Shown: positions 15,501 through 23,593 of the stretch, piece by piece | Layout of the letters: every line of letters starts with the position of its first letter | Position numbering within the stretch: the stretch's first letter is position 1 | Source of the DNA: Tyzzerella sp. | Lineage (GTDB): Bacteria; Bacillota; Clostridia; Lachnospirales; Lachnospiraceae | DNA length: 58,376 nt | Assembly (NCBI GenBank): GCA_017416155.1 | Contig: JAFQDE010000003.1 | Span: forward strand, 1 to 58,376 | Reading direction: 5' to 3' | Notes under the pieces: model-generated | What the model was told of the DNA's origin: nothing | Database searches by the model: none | What the model saw: the letters and a program-made list of their open reading frames with translations, nothing else | Position numbers and translations under genes: made by a program

Positions 15501-16889
15501 ATGGTACATCAATATAAATTAAATGGATACAACATTGTTTTGGATACATGCTCGGGAGCAGTTCATGTGGTAGACGAAGTGGCTTACGATGTCATTGAAA
15601 TGTATCCGGTTAAGTCTGCAAGTGAGATTGTAACAGAGCTGCTAGAAAAGTATAAGGGCAGAGAAGATGTGACGGAAGAGGAGCTTCGTCTTTGTATTGA
15701 AGATGTGGAGATACTTGTTAATGCGAAGAAGCTCTATACAGAGGACAATTTCGAATCAATGGCTGGAACCTTCAAGGAGCGTTCCGGAAATATTGTGAAA
15801 GCGTTGTGCCTTCACGTAGCACATACTTGTAACCTGAATTGTTCGTATTGTTTTGCGAGCCAAGGTAAATACCACGGTGAACGTGCGATTATGAGTTATG
15901 AAGTTGGAAAACGTGCGTTGGATTTCTTAATCGAGAATTCTGGAACAAGAAGAAATCTTGAAGTGGATTTCTTTGGTGGTGAGCCACTTATGAATTGGGA
16001 TGTGGTAAAGGATTTAGTTAAATATGCCCGTAGCGTGGAAAAAGAACATAACAAAAATTTCCGTTTTACCCTTACTACGAACGGAATGCTTATTGATGAG
16101 GATGTTATTGAGTTTGCGAATAAAGAGATGAGTAATGTTGTATTGAGTTTAGATGGACGTAAGGAGATTCATGACCTGACTCGTGTAGACTATGCCGGAA
16201 ACGGAAGCTATGAGCGCATTGTGCCGAAGTTTAAGGAATTAGTGGATTCCCGTGGTGGAGAGGGCTACTACATGCGAGGTACATTTACGCATGCGAATCC
16301 AGACTTTACCCAAGATGTGTTCCATATGGCAGATTTGGGATTCACAGAGCTTAGCATGGAGCCGGTTGTAGCTGCACCAGACGATCCAATGGCACTCACA
16401 TCGGAGGATTTGGAGATTGTCAAGGAACAATACGAGATTCTTGCAAAAGAGATGATTAAGCGTAACAGAGAAGGACGAGGATTTACCTTCTATCATTATA
16501 TGATTGATTTGACAGCAGGCCCATGTATTTATAAAAGAATATCTGGTTGTGGTTCCGGAACAGAATATATGGCTGTAACTCCTTGGGGTGATTTGTATCC
16601 ATGCCATCAGTTTGTGGGTGAAGAGGAATATAAATTAGGTGATATTTGGAATGGTGTGACAAACGATGGTTTACGTGAAGAATTCCGAAACTGCAATGCT
16701 TATACGAGAGAAGATTGTAAGGATTGTTGGGCAAAATTATATTGTTCCGGTGGTTGCGCGGCAAATGCATATCATGCAACGGGAACGATTCGTGGCATCT
16801 ATCAACCGGGATGTGAACTCTTTAAGAAACGTATTGAATGTGCAATTATGATTAAAGTTGCAGAGGATGTAGCAAAAGGAGAAAAATAA
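15501..16889 (+). CDS. scfB: SCIFF radical-SAM maturase
   Basis: A 462-residue radical SAM enzyme. Residues ~1-85 form a peptide-recognition region (MVHQYKLNGYNIVLDTCSGAV...), followed by the radical-SAM motif CNLNCSYCFASQG, the FFGGEPLMNWD strand, and a C-terminal SPASM region with further Cys (CKDCWAKLYCSGGCAANAY) for auxiliary Fe-S clusters. The family installs thioether crosslinks in the SCIFF peptide encoded upstream. I chose ATG 15501, which has TTAGGAG about 11 nt upstream and matches the family's usual N-terminus. The next gene starts 2 nt after its stop. Confidence 0.93.
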   Translation: MVHQYKLNGYNIVLDTCSGAVHVVDEVAYDVIEMYPVKSASEIVTELLEKYKGREDVTEEELRLCIEDVEILVNAKKLYTEDNFESMAGTFKERSGNIVKALCLHVAHTCNLNCSYCFASQGKYHGERAIMSYEVGKRALDFLIENSGTRRNLEVDFFGGEPLMNWDVVKDLVKYARSVEKEHNKNFRFTLTTNGMLIDEDVIEFANKEMSNVVLSLDGRKEIHDLTRVDYAGNGSYERIVPKFKELVDSRGGEGYYMRGTFTHANPDFTQDVFHMADLGFTELSMEPVVAAPDDPMALTSEDLEIVKEQYEILAKEMIKRNREGRGFTFYHYMIDLTAGPCIYKRISGCGSGTEYMAVTPWGDLYPCHQFVGEEEYKLGDIWNGVTNDGLREEFRNCNAYTREDCKDCWAKLYCSGGCAANAYHATGTIRGIYQPGCELFKKRIECAIMIKVAEDVAKGEK

Positions 16890-16890
16890 A

Positions 16891-18225
16891 ATGAATACAC
16901 CGATTGCAGATTTTGTAAGAGGTTATGAAAAACGGAATATGACAAGACTACATATGCCAGGTCACAAAGGTCAGGCAATTGTAGGATGTGAGGGTTTTGA
17001 TATTACTGAGGTTGCAGGTGCGGATTCTCTCTATGAAGCAACTGGCATCATTGCGGAGAGTGAGATAAATACGACTAAGCTTTTTGGAACAGCAAGGACT
17101 GTGTATTCGACGGAAGGTTCCAGTCAATGTATTCGTGCGATGTTATACCTTGCGATGACAAATCACAAAGGTAAAGAAAAACCGATAGTTGTTGCGACAA
17201 GAAATGCACACAAAGCATTTTTATACGCAGTTGCTATGTTGGATTTGGAAGTTGAGTGGATATGGCCAGAAGAAACAGGGTCACTATGCAGTTGTACGAT
17301 TACAGAAAAGATTTTGGAAGATACTTTGGTAAATATGAAGGAACGACCAATTGCGGTCTATGTAACGAGTCCGGATTATCTGGGAGGACAATTGGATATT
17401 CCAAGTATTGCAGAGGTGTGCCATAAGAATGATACCATTTTGGCAGTAGATAATGCGCATGGTGCTTATTTGCGTTTTTTAAGTCCGAGTCAGCATCCAA
17501 TGGATTTGGGAGCGGACATCTGTTGTGATTCGGCGCACAAGACATTGCCAGTACTTACCGGAGGAGCTTATTTACATATTGGGAAATCTGCTCCAAAGCA
17601 CTTTGCGCAACAAGCAAAACAGGCGATGGCACTTTTTGGTTCTACAAGTCCGTCATATTTGATTCTCATATCCTTAGATATTTGTAATTCTTATTTATCA
17701 GAGAAATATAGTGAATTGTTACTTCGGACGATTCAACAAGTATATGAGTTAAAAAACAATTTAAGAAAAATGGGTTGGCAGATTTTAGATACAGAACCGT
17801 TAAAAATGACAGTTCGAATGCCAAAAGGTTTGTCTGGAATTCAGAAGGCAAAGATGCTTCGAGAGGCTAATGTAGAATGCGAGTATGCCGATGCAGAGTA
17901 TATTGTATGCATGTTTACACCGGAAAATTTGGAGGAGGATTATGAGCGTACCATACATGCATTTGATGAAAATTGTGAATTATATGAAGAACAGACAGAA
18001 TTGCAGATATCAAAATGTATTCGTGCAATCTCAATTCGAGAGGCAATGTTTTCTCAGCAGGAAACAATACCAGTAGAAGATGCTATGGGACGTATTTGTG
18101 GAACACCGGCAGTATCGTGTCCACCGGCAATACCAATCGTGATTGCAGGTGAAGTGATTGATGAAGATGCAATAAACGTCTTCGAACATTATGGAATCAA
18201 AAGCGTAGATGTTGTAAAAGAATAG
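16891..18225 (+). CDS. PLP-dependent Orn/Lys/Arg decarboxylase-like enzyme
   Basis: A 444-residue fold-type I PLP enzyme of the SpeA/YaaO decarboxylase group. It starts PIADFVRGYEKRNMTRLHMPGHKG, typical of this group. DNAHGAYLRF carries the Asp that pairs with the cofactor, and DSAHKTLPVLTGGAYLH carries the Schiff-base Lys. The likely reaction is decarboxylation of arginine, lysine or ornithine to a polyamine precursor; the substrate is not decided by sequence. It directly follows scfB, with GGAG in the end of that gene, and precedes the ABC-F gene by 10 nt, so it is probably in the same operon. Confidence 0.82.
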   Translation: MNTPIADFVRGYEKRNMTRLHMPGHKGQAIVGCEGFDITEVAGADSLYEATGIIAESEINTTKLFGTARTVYSTEGSSQCIRAMLYLAMTNHKGKEKPIVVATRNAHKAFLYAVAMLDLEVEWIWPEETGSLCSCTITEKILEDTLVNMKERPIAVYVTSPDYLGGQLDIPSIAEVCHKNDTILAVDNAHGAYLRFLSPSQHPMDLGADICCDSAHKTLPVLTGGAYLHIGKSAPKHFAQQAKQAMALFGSTSPSYLILISLDICNSYLSEKYSELLLRTIQQVYELKNNLRKMGWQILDTEPLKMTVRMPKGLSGIQKAKMLREANVECEYADAEYIVCMFTPENLEEDYERTIHAFDENCELYEEQTELQISKCIRAISIREAMFSQQETIPVEDAMGRICGTPAVSCPPAIPIVIAGEVIDEDAINVFEHYGIKSVDVVKE

Positions 18226-18235
18226 GAAGAAAAAT

Positions 18236-19888
18236 ATGATTCAAATAGATGAGTTATCTTATGGATTTCCGGACAAGGAATTATATAAAGAAGTTTCATT
18301 CACATTAAAAGACGGCGTGCATTGTGCATTTATCGGAAGTAATGGTACAGGTAAAACAACTCTTGTTCACATGATGATGCATCCGGATGAGTATCTTTAT
18401 GATGGGAAGATTATTTGCGATGAGAACTGTAGAATCGGTTATGTGAGTCAGTTTTCAAAAGAGGAGAAGAACCAGGGGATCACAGTATTTGCATTTTTAA
18501 GTGAAGTGTTTGTAAAGAATCAGGAAGAGACGGCACTTGTCTGTGAGAAGATGGCAACTGCTGAGGATTTGGAACCGGTCTATGAAGAGTATCAGAGTCT
18601 GATTGATGAGTTTCAGGCGATGGATGGAGATAACTATGAGAGCAACATTCGCAAGCAACTCAAGGTAGTAGGAATGCAGCAACACGAGCACACATTGTTA
18701 TCACAACTTAGTGGCGGAGAGTATAAGCTTTTGCATGTCATGAAAGAAATGTTATTGCAACCGAATCTTCTGGTAATGGATGAACCGGATGTGTTTCTAG
18801 ATTTTGATAATTTAAACGGACTTTGCGAACTGATTAATTCTTACAAGGGGACTTTGCTTGTGATCACGCATAACCGTTATCTTTTGAATCATTGTTTTGA
18901 TAAGATTTTGCATTTAGAAGATACAGATATACAGGAATTTGACGGAAATTATGTAGACTATAACTTCGCGCTTCTGCAGAAAAAAATCGAATTGCAGGAA
19001 AAGGCGGCGGCGGATAAAGAAGAGATTGCGAGAAATGAAGAGATCGTTGACCGTATGCGTACAGCCGCCACAGTCGCAAGTATCGCAGCACTTGGAAGAG
19101 CCGTGCATGCAAGGCAAACTCACCTAGACAGACTTCGTGCAAGACAAATCAAAGAACCATTTTTAGACGTGAAGATGCCGGAAATTGTACTTCCGAAAGT
19201 GGAATCAGATCCGGAAAAGGTAGTACTCAGTGTATGGGATTATGAGGTTGCATTCGATGAACTTTTATTATCTGATGTATGTTTCGAACTGCATGAGGGT
19301 GAGAAGGTGGCGATAGTTGGACCAAACGGAACAGGCAAGACGACGCTTCTTCGAGATATTTATAAAAATAGGCACCCATCTATCACCATAGGAGAAGATG
19401 TGAAGGTGGGCTTCTTGTCGCAGATTTATACAGAGGATGAGCGTAAACAGGAGGATTGGCTCTCGGGCGGCGAGCAGAATTTAGTGCAGATTGAAGAAAT
19501 ATGTAACAGTGATGCTAATTTACTTTTATTAGACGAACCGACCAGCCATTTAGATACCAATTCGCAGATTGCTTTGGAAAAGGCGATTAGTGAGTACAAA
19601 GGTGCGGTACTGATGGTTTCTCATGATTTTTATAATATTGTGAACTGCGCTGATTATGTACTTTTTGTGGATGACAAATCTATCCGCCGCATGCGAATTC
19701 GTTCCTTCCGAAAGATGATATATGAGAATCATTTTGATAAGGATTATTTGGAATTGGAACAAAAGAAAAAAGAGTTGGAGACTCGCATCACAAATGCACT
19801 GAAAAGTTCAGATATTAAGACGGCAAAACAACTTTGTGAGCAGTTAGGAGAGGTGGTTGAAAAATTATGCAAAACATCCCTAAACTAA
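18236..19888 (+). CDS. ABC-F family ATPase (ribosome-associated)
   Basis: A 550-residue protein with two ATP-binding cassettes and no membrane segments. Cassette 1 has GSNGTGKTT, LSGGEYK and LLVMDEPDVFLD; cassette 2 has GPNGTGKTT, LSGGEQN and LLLLDEPTSHLD. The linker at ~250-310 is basic and helical (AALGRAVHARQTHLDRLRA). ABC-F proteins act on the ribosomal E site as translation factors or antibiotic-resistance (target protection) proteins; I cannot tell which. It ends overlapping a short DUF89 fragment by 22 nt. Its place behind the SCIFF and decarboxylase genes suggests co-transcription. Confidence 0.85.
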   Translation: MIQIDELSYGFPDKELYKEVSFTLKDGVHCAFIGSNGTGKTTLVHMMMHPDEYLYDGKIICDENCRIGYVSQFSKEEKNQGITVFAFLSEVFVKNQEETALVCEKMATAEDLEPVYEEYQSLIDEFQAMDGDNYESNIRKQLKVVGMQQHEHTLLSQLSGGEYKLLHVMKEMLLQPNLLVMDEPDVFLDFDNLNGLCELINSYKGTLLVITHNRYLLNHCFDKILHLEDTDIQEFDGNYVDYNFALLQKKIELQEKAAADKEEIARNEEIVDRMRTAATVASIAALGRAVHARQTHLDRLRARQIKEPFLDVKMPEIVLPKVESDPEKVVLSVWDYEVAFDELLLSDVCFELHEGEKVAIVGPNGTGKTTLLRDIYKNRHPSITIGEDVKVGFLSQIYTEDERKQEDWLSGGEQNLVQIEEICNSDANLLLLDEPTSHLDTNSQIALEKAISEYKGAVLMVSHDFYNIVNCADYVLFVDDKSIRRMRIRSFRKMIYENHFDKDYLELEQKKKELETRITNALKSSDIKTAKQLCEQLGEVVEKLCKTSLN

Positions 19889-20037
19889 AATCCACTTGTG
19901 TTAGTTGTATGTTAAATAGCAGAATCAACCAATTCCCTGAGGGTGCACCGGAAGAAAAGAAGGTTGAGTATATGACAAGAGTTCTAAAAGAACTCGGTGA
20001 GATGAATAGTCCAATGCTAGTGAAAGAAAATGGTTGA
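19867..20037 (+). pseudogene. Truncated DUF89 (ARMT1-like) gene
   Basis: This 56-residue reading frame begins MQNIPKLKSTCVSCML and continues NQFPEGAPEEKKVEYMTRVLKELGEM. It resembles only the N-terminal helical part of DUF89-type damage-control phosphatases (with the CxxC near the start), which are normally about 280 residues or more. It stops at 20037, and the -35 box of the following promoter overlaps that stop. The rest of the gene is absent. It overlaps the ABC-F gene by 22 nt and has AGGAG about 16 nt upstream. The family call rests on a short match. Confidence 0.5.
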
Positions 20038-20062
20038 TAATGTTGATTTGTTGTGTTATACT
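20034..20062 (+). promoter_or_regulatory. Promoter of the cobalamin-riboswitch transcript
   Basis: TTGATA (20034-20039), a 17-nt spacer and TATACT (20057-20062) place the transcript start just before the riboswitch. The -35 box overlaps the stop codon of the DUF89 fragment. Confidence 0.6.
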
Positions 20063-20087
20063 CCTCGTGTCAAAGTAAATAAGAACA

Positions 20088-20285
20088 TGATAGGTGTCAT
20101 ACGAGATTTATCTCTGTATGGTGAAAAGGGAAGCAGGTGTAAGTCCTGCACGAACTCGTCGCTGTAACGTAGGAGTTTTGTTTCATTTATGTCACTGGCA
20201 TAAGCTGGGAAGACGAAACAAGGTGTTGATTACGAAGTCAGAAGACCTGCCTATGATGGTACTGGAAGACCACGAGTAATTGGTT
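20088..20285 (+). promoter_or_regulatory. Cobalamin (B12) riboswitch
   Basis: The leader shows the AdoCbl riboswitch landmarks in order: GAAAAGGGAAGCAGGTG and GTAAGTCCTGCACG (paired core), CGCTGTAAC, the GTCACTGG...GCTGGGAAGAC block (close to the B12-box GCCACTG...GGGAAGG) and AAGTCAGAAGACCTGCC (compare AAGCCAGGAGACC). A terminator hairpin follows at 20327-20362, so B12 most likely shuts down the downstream DUF4430 and ECF genes by early termination. The exact 5' limit is approximate. Confidence 0.9.
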
Positions 20286-20326
20286 AGTACATGATGAAGA
20301 AACTCTAGTTTTCTTTTGGTGTTACG

Positions 20327-20362
20327 ACCTTTTGTTTGTGTGTGCAGGCAAAAGGTTTTTTT
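20327..20362 (+). terminator. Riboswitch-controlled terminator
   Basis: ACCTTTTG (20327-20334) pairs with CAAAAGGT (20349-20356), followed by a strong T-run. It lies between the B12 aptamer and the first gene, as an expression platform should. Confidence 0.75.
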
Positions 20363-20406
20363 ATTTGCTTCTGACAAATAAACCAAAAGAAAAGGAGAAA
20401 AGAAAA

Positions 20407-20814
20407 ATGAACAAAAAGAAAGTGATACTGGGCTCCGGAATTCTTGTCGTTTTGATTGTGGCAATGACACTCATCTGGACAAATTTTCGTGAGAAACCGG
20501 TAGAAGGAAGTAAGGCTATTACCATCGAGGTGGTAGATAGCAAAGGGAAGTCCACGGTATATGAATTGAAGACAAATGCAAAGTATTTAATCAATGCTAT
20601 GGATGAAGCCAAAGAACAGGGGCTTAGTTACGAAGGCGAAGAGGGACCATATGGTCTTAGTATCAGTAAAGTAAATGGCGAACGCGCAGACTACACATTA
20701 GACGGCGCTTACTGGGGGTTTAATGTAAATGGAGAGTATTGTAACCTCGGAGTGTCAAAGCAACCGGTAGAGGATGGAGATGAATTTGAGATTGTCTATA
20801 CAAAAGCAGAGTAA
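20407..20814 (+). CDS. DUF4430 (transcobalamin-like) protein, membrane-anchored
   Basis: A 135-residue protein with one N-terminal membrane segment (~5-26) and an extracellular domain containing YLINAMDEAKEQGLSYE, YTLDGAYWGFNVNGEYCNLGV and QPVEDGDEFEIVYTKAE. This is the DUF4430 fold, related to the C-terminal domain of vertebrate transcobalamin/intrinsic factor. ATG 20407 has AAAGGAG upstream. It is controlled by the B12 riboswitch and overlaps an ECF S-component gene, so binding of cobalamin or a corrinoid at the cell surface is a reasonable inference. There is no lipobox; the protein would stay anchored by its helix. Confidence 0.8.
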   Translation: MNKKKVILGSGILVVLIVAMTLIWTNFREKPVEGSKAITIEVVDSKGKSTVYELKTNAKYLINAMDEAKEQGLSYEGEEGPYGLSISKVNGERADYTLDGAYWGFNVNGEYCNLGVSKQPVEDGDEFEIVYTKAE

Positions 20815-21316
20815 GAGGTTAACCGCACGAGATATTACAATCATGGCGCTTATGGTTGCAATTATAGAAGTCAGTAAAGTTGCACTTGCTCAGATTCCAA
20901 ATGTAGAACTTACAAGCTTTTGGATTATTATGTTTACACTATATTTTGGAACCCGTATATTCTATGTTATTCCCGTATTTATTTTGATAGAGGGTGTTAT
21001 ATATCCGTTTGGGTTGTGGTGGATTATGTATTTATACTCGTGGCCGTTATTGGCGATTGTTGTTTTAGTATTGAGGAAAATGAAGTCGGCATGGGAATGG
21101 AGTTTTATATCGGGACTATTTGGTCTTTCTTTTGGGTTCCTATGTGCAATTCCATATATTTTTACGAGTGGATTTCTCGGAGCATTTGTTTGGTGGGTGG
21201 AAGGAATCCCGTGGGACTTGTTACATGGAATCGCAAATTTTGCCATTATGCTGATACTATATAAGCCAATCAAAAACGTAATGTCCAAAATGAATCGTGT
21301 GGAAAAGGAAATTTAA
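20774..21316 (+). CDS. ECF transporter S component (predicted cobalamin/corrinoid uptake)
   Basis: A 180-residue integral membrane protein with 5-6 hydrophobic helices (ITIMALMVAIIEVSKVA, FWIIMFTLYFGTRIFY and others), the size and layout of ECF S components. These bind one vitamin and share an energising EcfA/A'/T module, which is not encoded here. The B12 riboswitch and the DUF4430 neighbour point to cobalamin or a precursor. The start is uncertain: ATG 20774 overlaps the upstream gene by 41 nt, and TTG codons near 20786 are possible. A strong terminator follows. Confidence 0.75.
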   Translation: MEMNLRLSIQKQSKRLTARDITIMALMVAIIEVSKVALAQIPNVELTSFWIIMFTLYFGTRIFYVIPVFILIEGVIYPFGLWWIMYLYSWPLLAIVVLVLRKMKSAWEWSFISGLFGLSFGFLCAIPYIFTSGFLGAFVWWVEGIPWDLLHGIANFAIMLILYKPIKNVMSKMNRVEKEI

Positions 21317-21346
21317 AGAAAGTGGGTCTTCCCACTTTCTTTTTTT
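21315..21346 (+). terminator. Terminator of the B12-controlled operon
   Basis: AAAGAAAGTGGG (21315-21326) pairs with CCCACTTTCTTT (21331-21342) around a TCTT loop, ending in seven T. Confidence 0.85.
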
Positions 21347-21414
21347 GTGGAACGTGCTATACTTTGTAAATGAATACAGTAACACAATATAGTACAGAAA
21401 AGAGATGACTTAAG

Positions 21415-22776
21415 ATGGCTAAAGGCAAGGCAAAAAATTATCAAATGGATATGTGTAATGGTCCGATATTAAAAAAGATGTTGCTTTTTACAATCCCACT
21501 GATATGCTCCAGCGTGTTACAACTTTTGTTCAATGCGGCGGATGTAATTGTAGTAGGAAAATATGCGGGGGATCATGCGCTTGCGGCTGTTGGTTCTAAT
21601 ACATCTTTAATAAATTTATTCGTGAATTTCTTTATGGGATTGTCCATTGGTGCGAATGTCCTAGTTTCCAGATACTATGGGGCAAAACAGGAGAAAGAAT
21701 TGAGCGAGACAGTCCACACGGCAATTGCTGTCAGTCTTGTAAGTGGAATTGCATTGGCAATTCTCGGGGTCGCATTATCGCCAACGATTCTAAGATGGAT
21801 GCAGGTTCCGAAAAAGGTTTTGGGGTTAGCCATTGTTTATCTGAGAGTTTATTTTGTTGGTATGCCGGCATTGATGTTATACAATTTTGGTGCAGCAATT
21901 TTGCGAGCGATTGGCGACACAAAAAGACCATTATATTTTCTCGCAGTAGCTGGTGTAGTGAATGTAACATTGAATCTGTTTTTTGTCATTGCATTAGACT
22001 GGAGCGTGTTTGGTGTTGCTCTTGCAACAGTGATTTCGCAAGTAATTTCTGCCTGGTTTGTTCTTCGATGTCTTATGAAAGAAACAGGTGGAATACGTGT
22101 GGAAATCAAAAAACTTTATATTCACAAGGATAAAATCAAAAGAATGCTGCAGATTGGTGTTCCGGCTGGATTACAGAGTGTATTGTTCTCTATTTCAAAC
22201 GTACTCATTCAATCGTCTATCAACAGTTTTGGTGCAACTGTTGTGGCAGGAAATTCAGCGGCTGGGAATATTGAAGGTTTTGTTTATGCTGCGATGAATG
22301 CTTTTTATCAGGCAAATATTTCCTTTACCAGTCAGAATATGGGTGCAGGTAAATATCATCGTTTAAATCGGATTTTGTTGACGGCATTAGGATGCGTAAC
22401 AGTAACGGGACTTGTCGCCGGTGTGTCATGTTATGTGGTAGGTCCTACGTTGTTGTCGTTATATACGAACAGTTCGAGGGTTATTGCTGCAGGTATGGTT
22501 CGATTAGGATATATTTGCTTACCTTATTTTATCATAGGTATTATGGAAGTTATGGTAGGTTCGCTTCGCGGAATGGGTTATGCAGTCCTTCCAATGATTG
22601 TATCGCTTGTTGGAACCTGTGCATTTCGAATCGTATGGTTGCAGACCATATTCCAAATAGACAGATTTCATAATATTGAGGTCGTGTATGCTGTTTATCC
22701 AATCACTTGGGTTGTAACGACAATTGCTCATGTTATAACGTATATTATTGTAAAACGAAAATTGATTGAGAAATAA
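21415..22776 (+). CDS. MATE-family efflux transporter (second copy)
   Basis: A 453-residue MATE exporter with twelve hydrophobic segments. The N-terminal motif is PLICSSVLQLLFNAADVIVVGKYAG, repeated in the second half as GVPAGLQSVLFSISNVLIQSSINSFG, as expected from the internal duplication of this family. It differs clearly in sequence from the MATE protein on the other strand at 13654, so it is not a recent duplicate. It probably exports organic cations or drugs in exchange for Na+ or H+. A TATACT at 21358-21363 may be its -10 box. The gene stands alone between two terminators. Confidence 0.88.
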   Translation: MAKGKAKNYQMDMCNGPILKKMLLFTIPLICSSVLQLLFNAADVIVVGKYAGDHALAAVGSNTSLINLFVNFFMGLSIGANVLVSRYYGAKQEKELSETVHTAIAVSLVSGIALAILGVALSPTILRWMQVPKKVLGLAIVYLRVYFVGMPALMLYNFGAAILRAIGDTKRPLYFLAVAGVVNVTLNLFFVIALDWSVFGVALATVISQVISAWFVLRCLMKETGGIRVEIKKLYIHKDKIKRMLQIGVPAGLQSVLFSISNVLIQSSINSFGATVVAGNSAAGNIEGFVYAAMNAFYQANISFTSQNMGAGKYHRLNRILLTALGCVTVTGLVAGVSCYVVGPTLLSLYTNSSRVIAAGMVRLGYICLPYFIIGIMEVMVGSLRGMGYAVLPMIVSLVGTCAFRIVWLQTIFQIDRFHNIEVVYAVYPITWVVTTIAHVITYIIVKRKLIEK

Positions 22777-22780
22777 AGAA

Positions 22781-22826
22781 AAGAATCTTTAGAAAATCTT
22801 TCGGATTTCCTAGAGGTTCTTTTTAG
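22781..22826 (+). terminator. Terminator after the MATE gene
   Basis: A long stem of about 18 bp (22781-22798 with 22803-22820, including G-U pairs) around a TTTC loop, followed by five T. Confidence 0.6.
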
Positions 22827-22882
22827 AATTAAAAGATATGATACAGACACATGAAAGAACTGTATCAGGCAAGGAGAGAGAA

Positions 22883-23593
22883 ATGGGAGAAAAATACCAC
22901 GTGTTAATTGTAGAAGATGATGCTGAGATTCGAGATGGAATCGAAATCTACTTAAAAAATCAAGGATACGAAGTGTTTAAAGCAGGAGATGGAGTGGAAG
23001 GCTTAGAAATTGTTCGCAAGGAAACCATTCATTTAGCCATTATTGACGTCATGATGCCTCGCATGGATGGAATCCGAATGGTAATGGAACTTCGTAAGAA
23101 TTACAATTTTCCTGTCATTATGCTGTCGGCCAAGTCAGAGGAAGTAGATAAGATTATGGGATTAAATATGGGGGCAGATGACTATGTAACGAAGCCATTT
23201 CAACCTTTGGAACTTCTTGCAAGAGTGAATTCCCAACTACGTCGATACACACGGTTTTCGAAGGTTAGTCAGACGGAAGCACAGAAGGGTAAAATTTATC
23301 GAATGGGTGGTTTAGAACTCAATGAAGACACAGTAGAAGTGCATGTGGATGGAGAACTTGTTAAGTTGACACCGATGGAATTCAAGATTCTGCTTCTTTT
23401 AATCAAAGCTCCGGGGCGTGTATTTTCAGCAGACGAAATTTATGAAAGAGTCTGGGAAGAACGTGCAATTAACACAGATACAGTAATGGTTCATGTCAGA
23501 CATATTCGGGAGAAGATTGAGATTAACCCGAAAGAACCAAAATATTTAAAGGTGGTGTGGGGAGTTGGATACAAAATTGAAAAAATCTCATAA
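22883..23593 (+). CDS. OmpR-family response regulator
   Basis: A 236-residue regulator. The receiver domain (~1-125) has the acidic pocket VEDDAEIRDG and the phosphorylated Asp in IDVMMPRMDG, plus the Lys of YVTKPF. The C-terminal winged helix carries LTPMEFKILLLL, ERVWEE and VMVHVRHIREKIEINP, typical of OmpR/PhoB. I chose ATG 22883 with AAGGAGAGAGAA directly upstream; the frame is open to 22838 but without a site. It overlaps the histidine kinase gene by 29 nt, so the two form one translational unit. The signal is not known. Confidence 0.92.
   Translation: MGEKYHVLIVEDDAEIRDGIEIYLKNQGYEVFKAGDGVEGLEIVRKETIHLAIIDVMMPRMDGIRMVMELRKNYNFPVIMLSAKSEEVDKIMGLNMGADDYVTKPFQPLELLARVNSQLRRYTRFSKVSQTEAQKGKIYRMGGLELNEDTVEVHVDGELVKLTPMEFKILLLLIKAPGRVFSADEIYERVWEERAINTDTVMVHVRHIREKIEINPKEPKYLKVVWGVGYKIEKIS

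Noticed and set aside
13654-22776. Recent duplication of the two MATE genes
   Set aside because: They are on opposite strands and differ throughout, including in length; they only share the family pattern.
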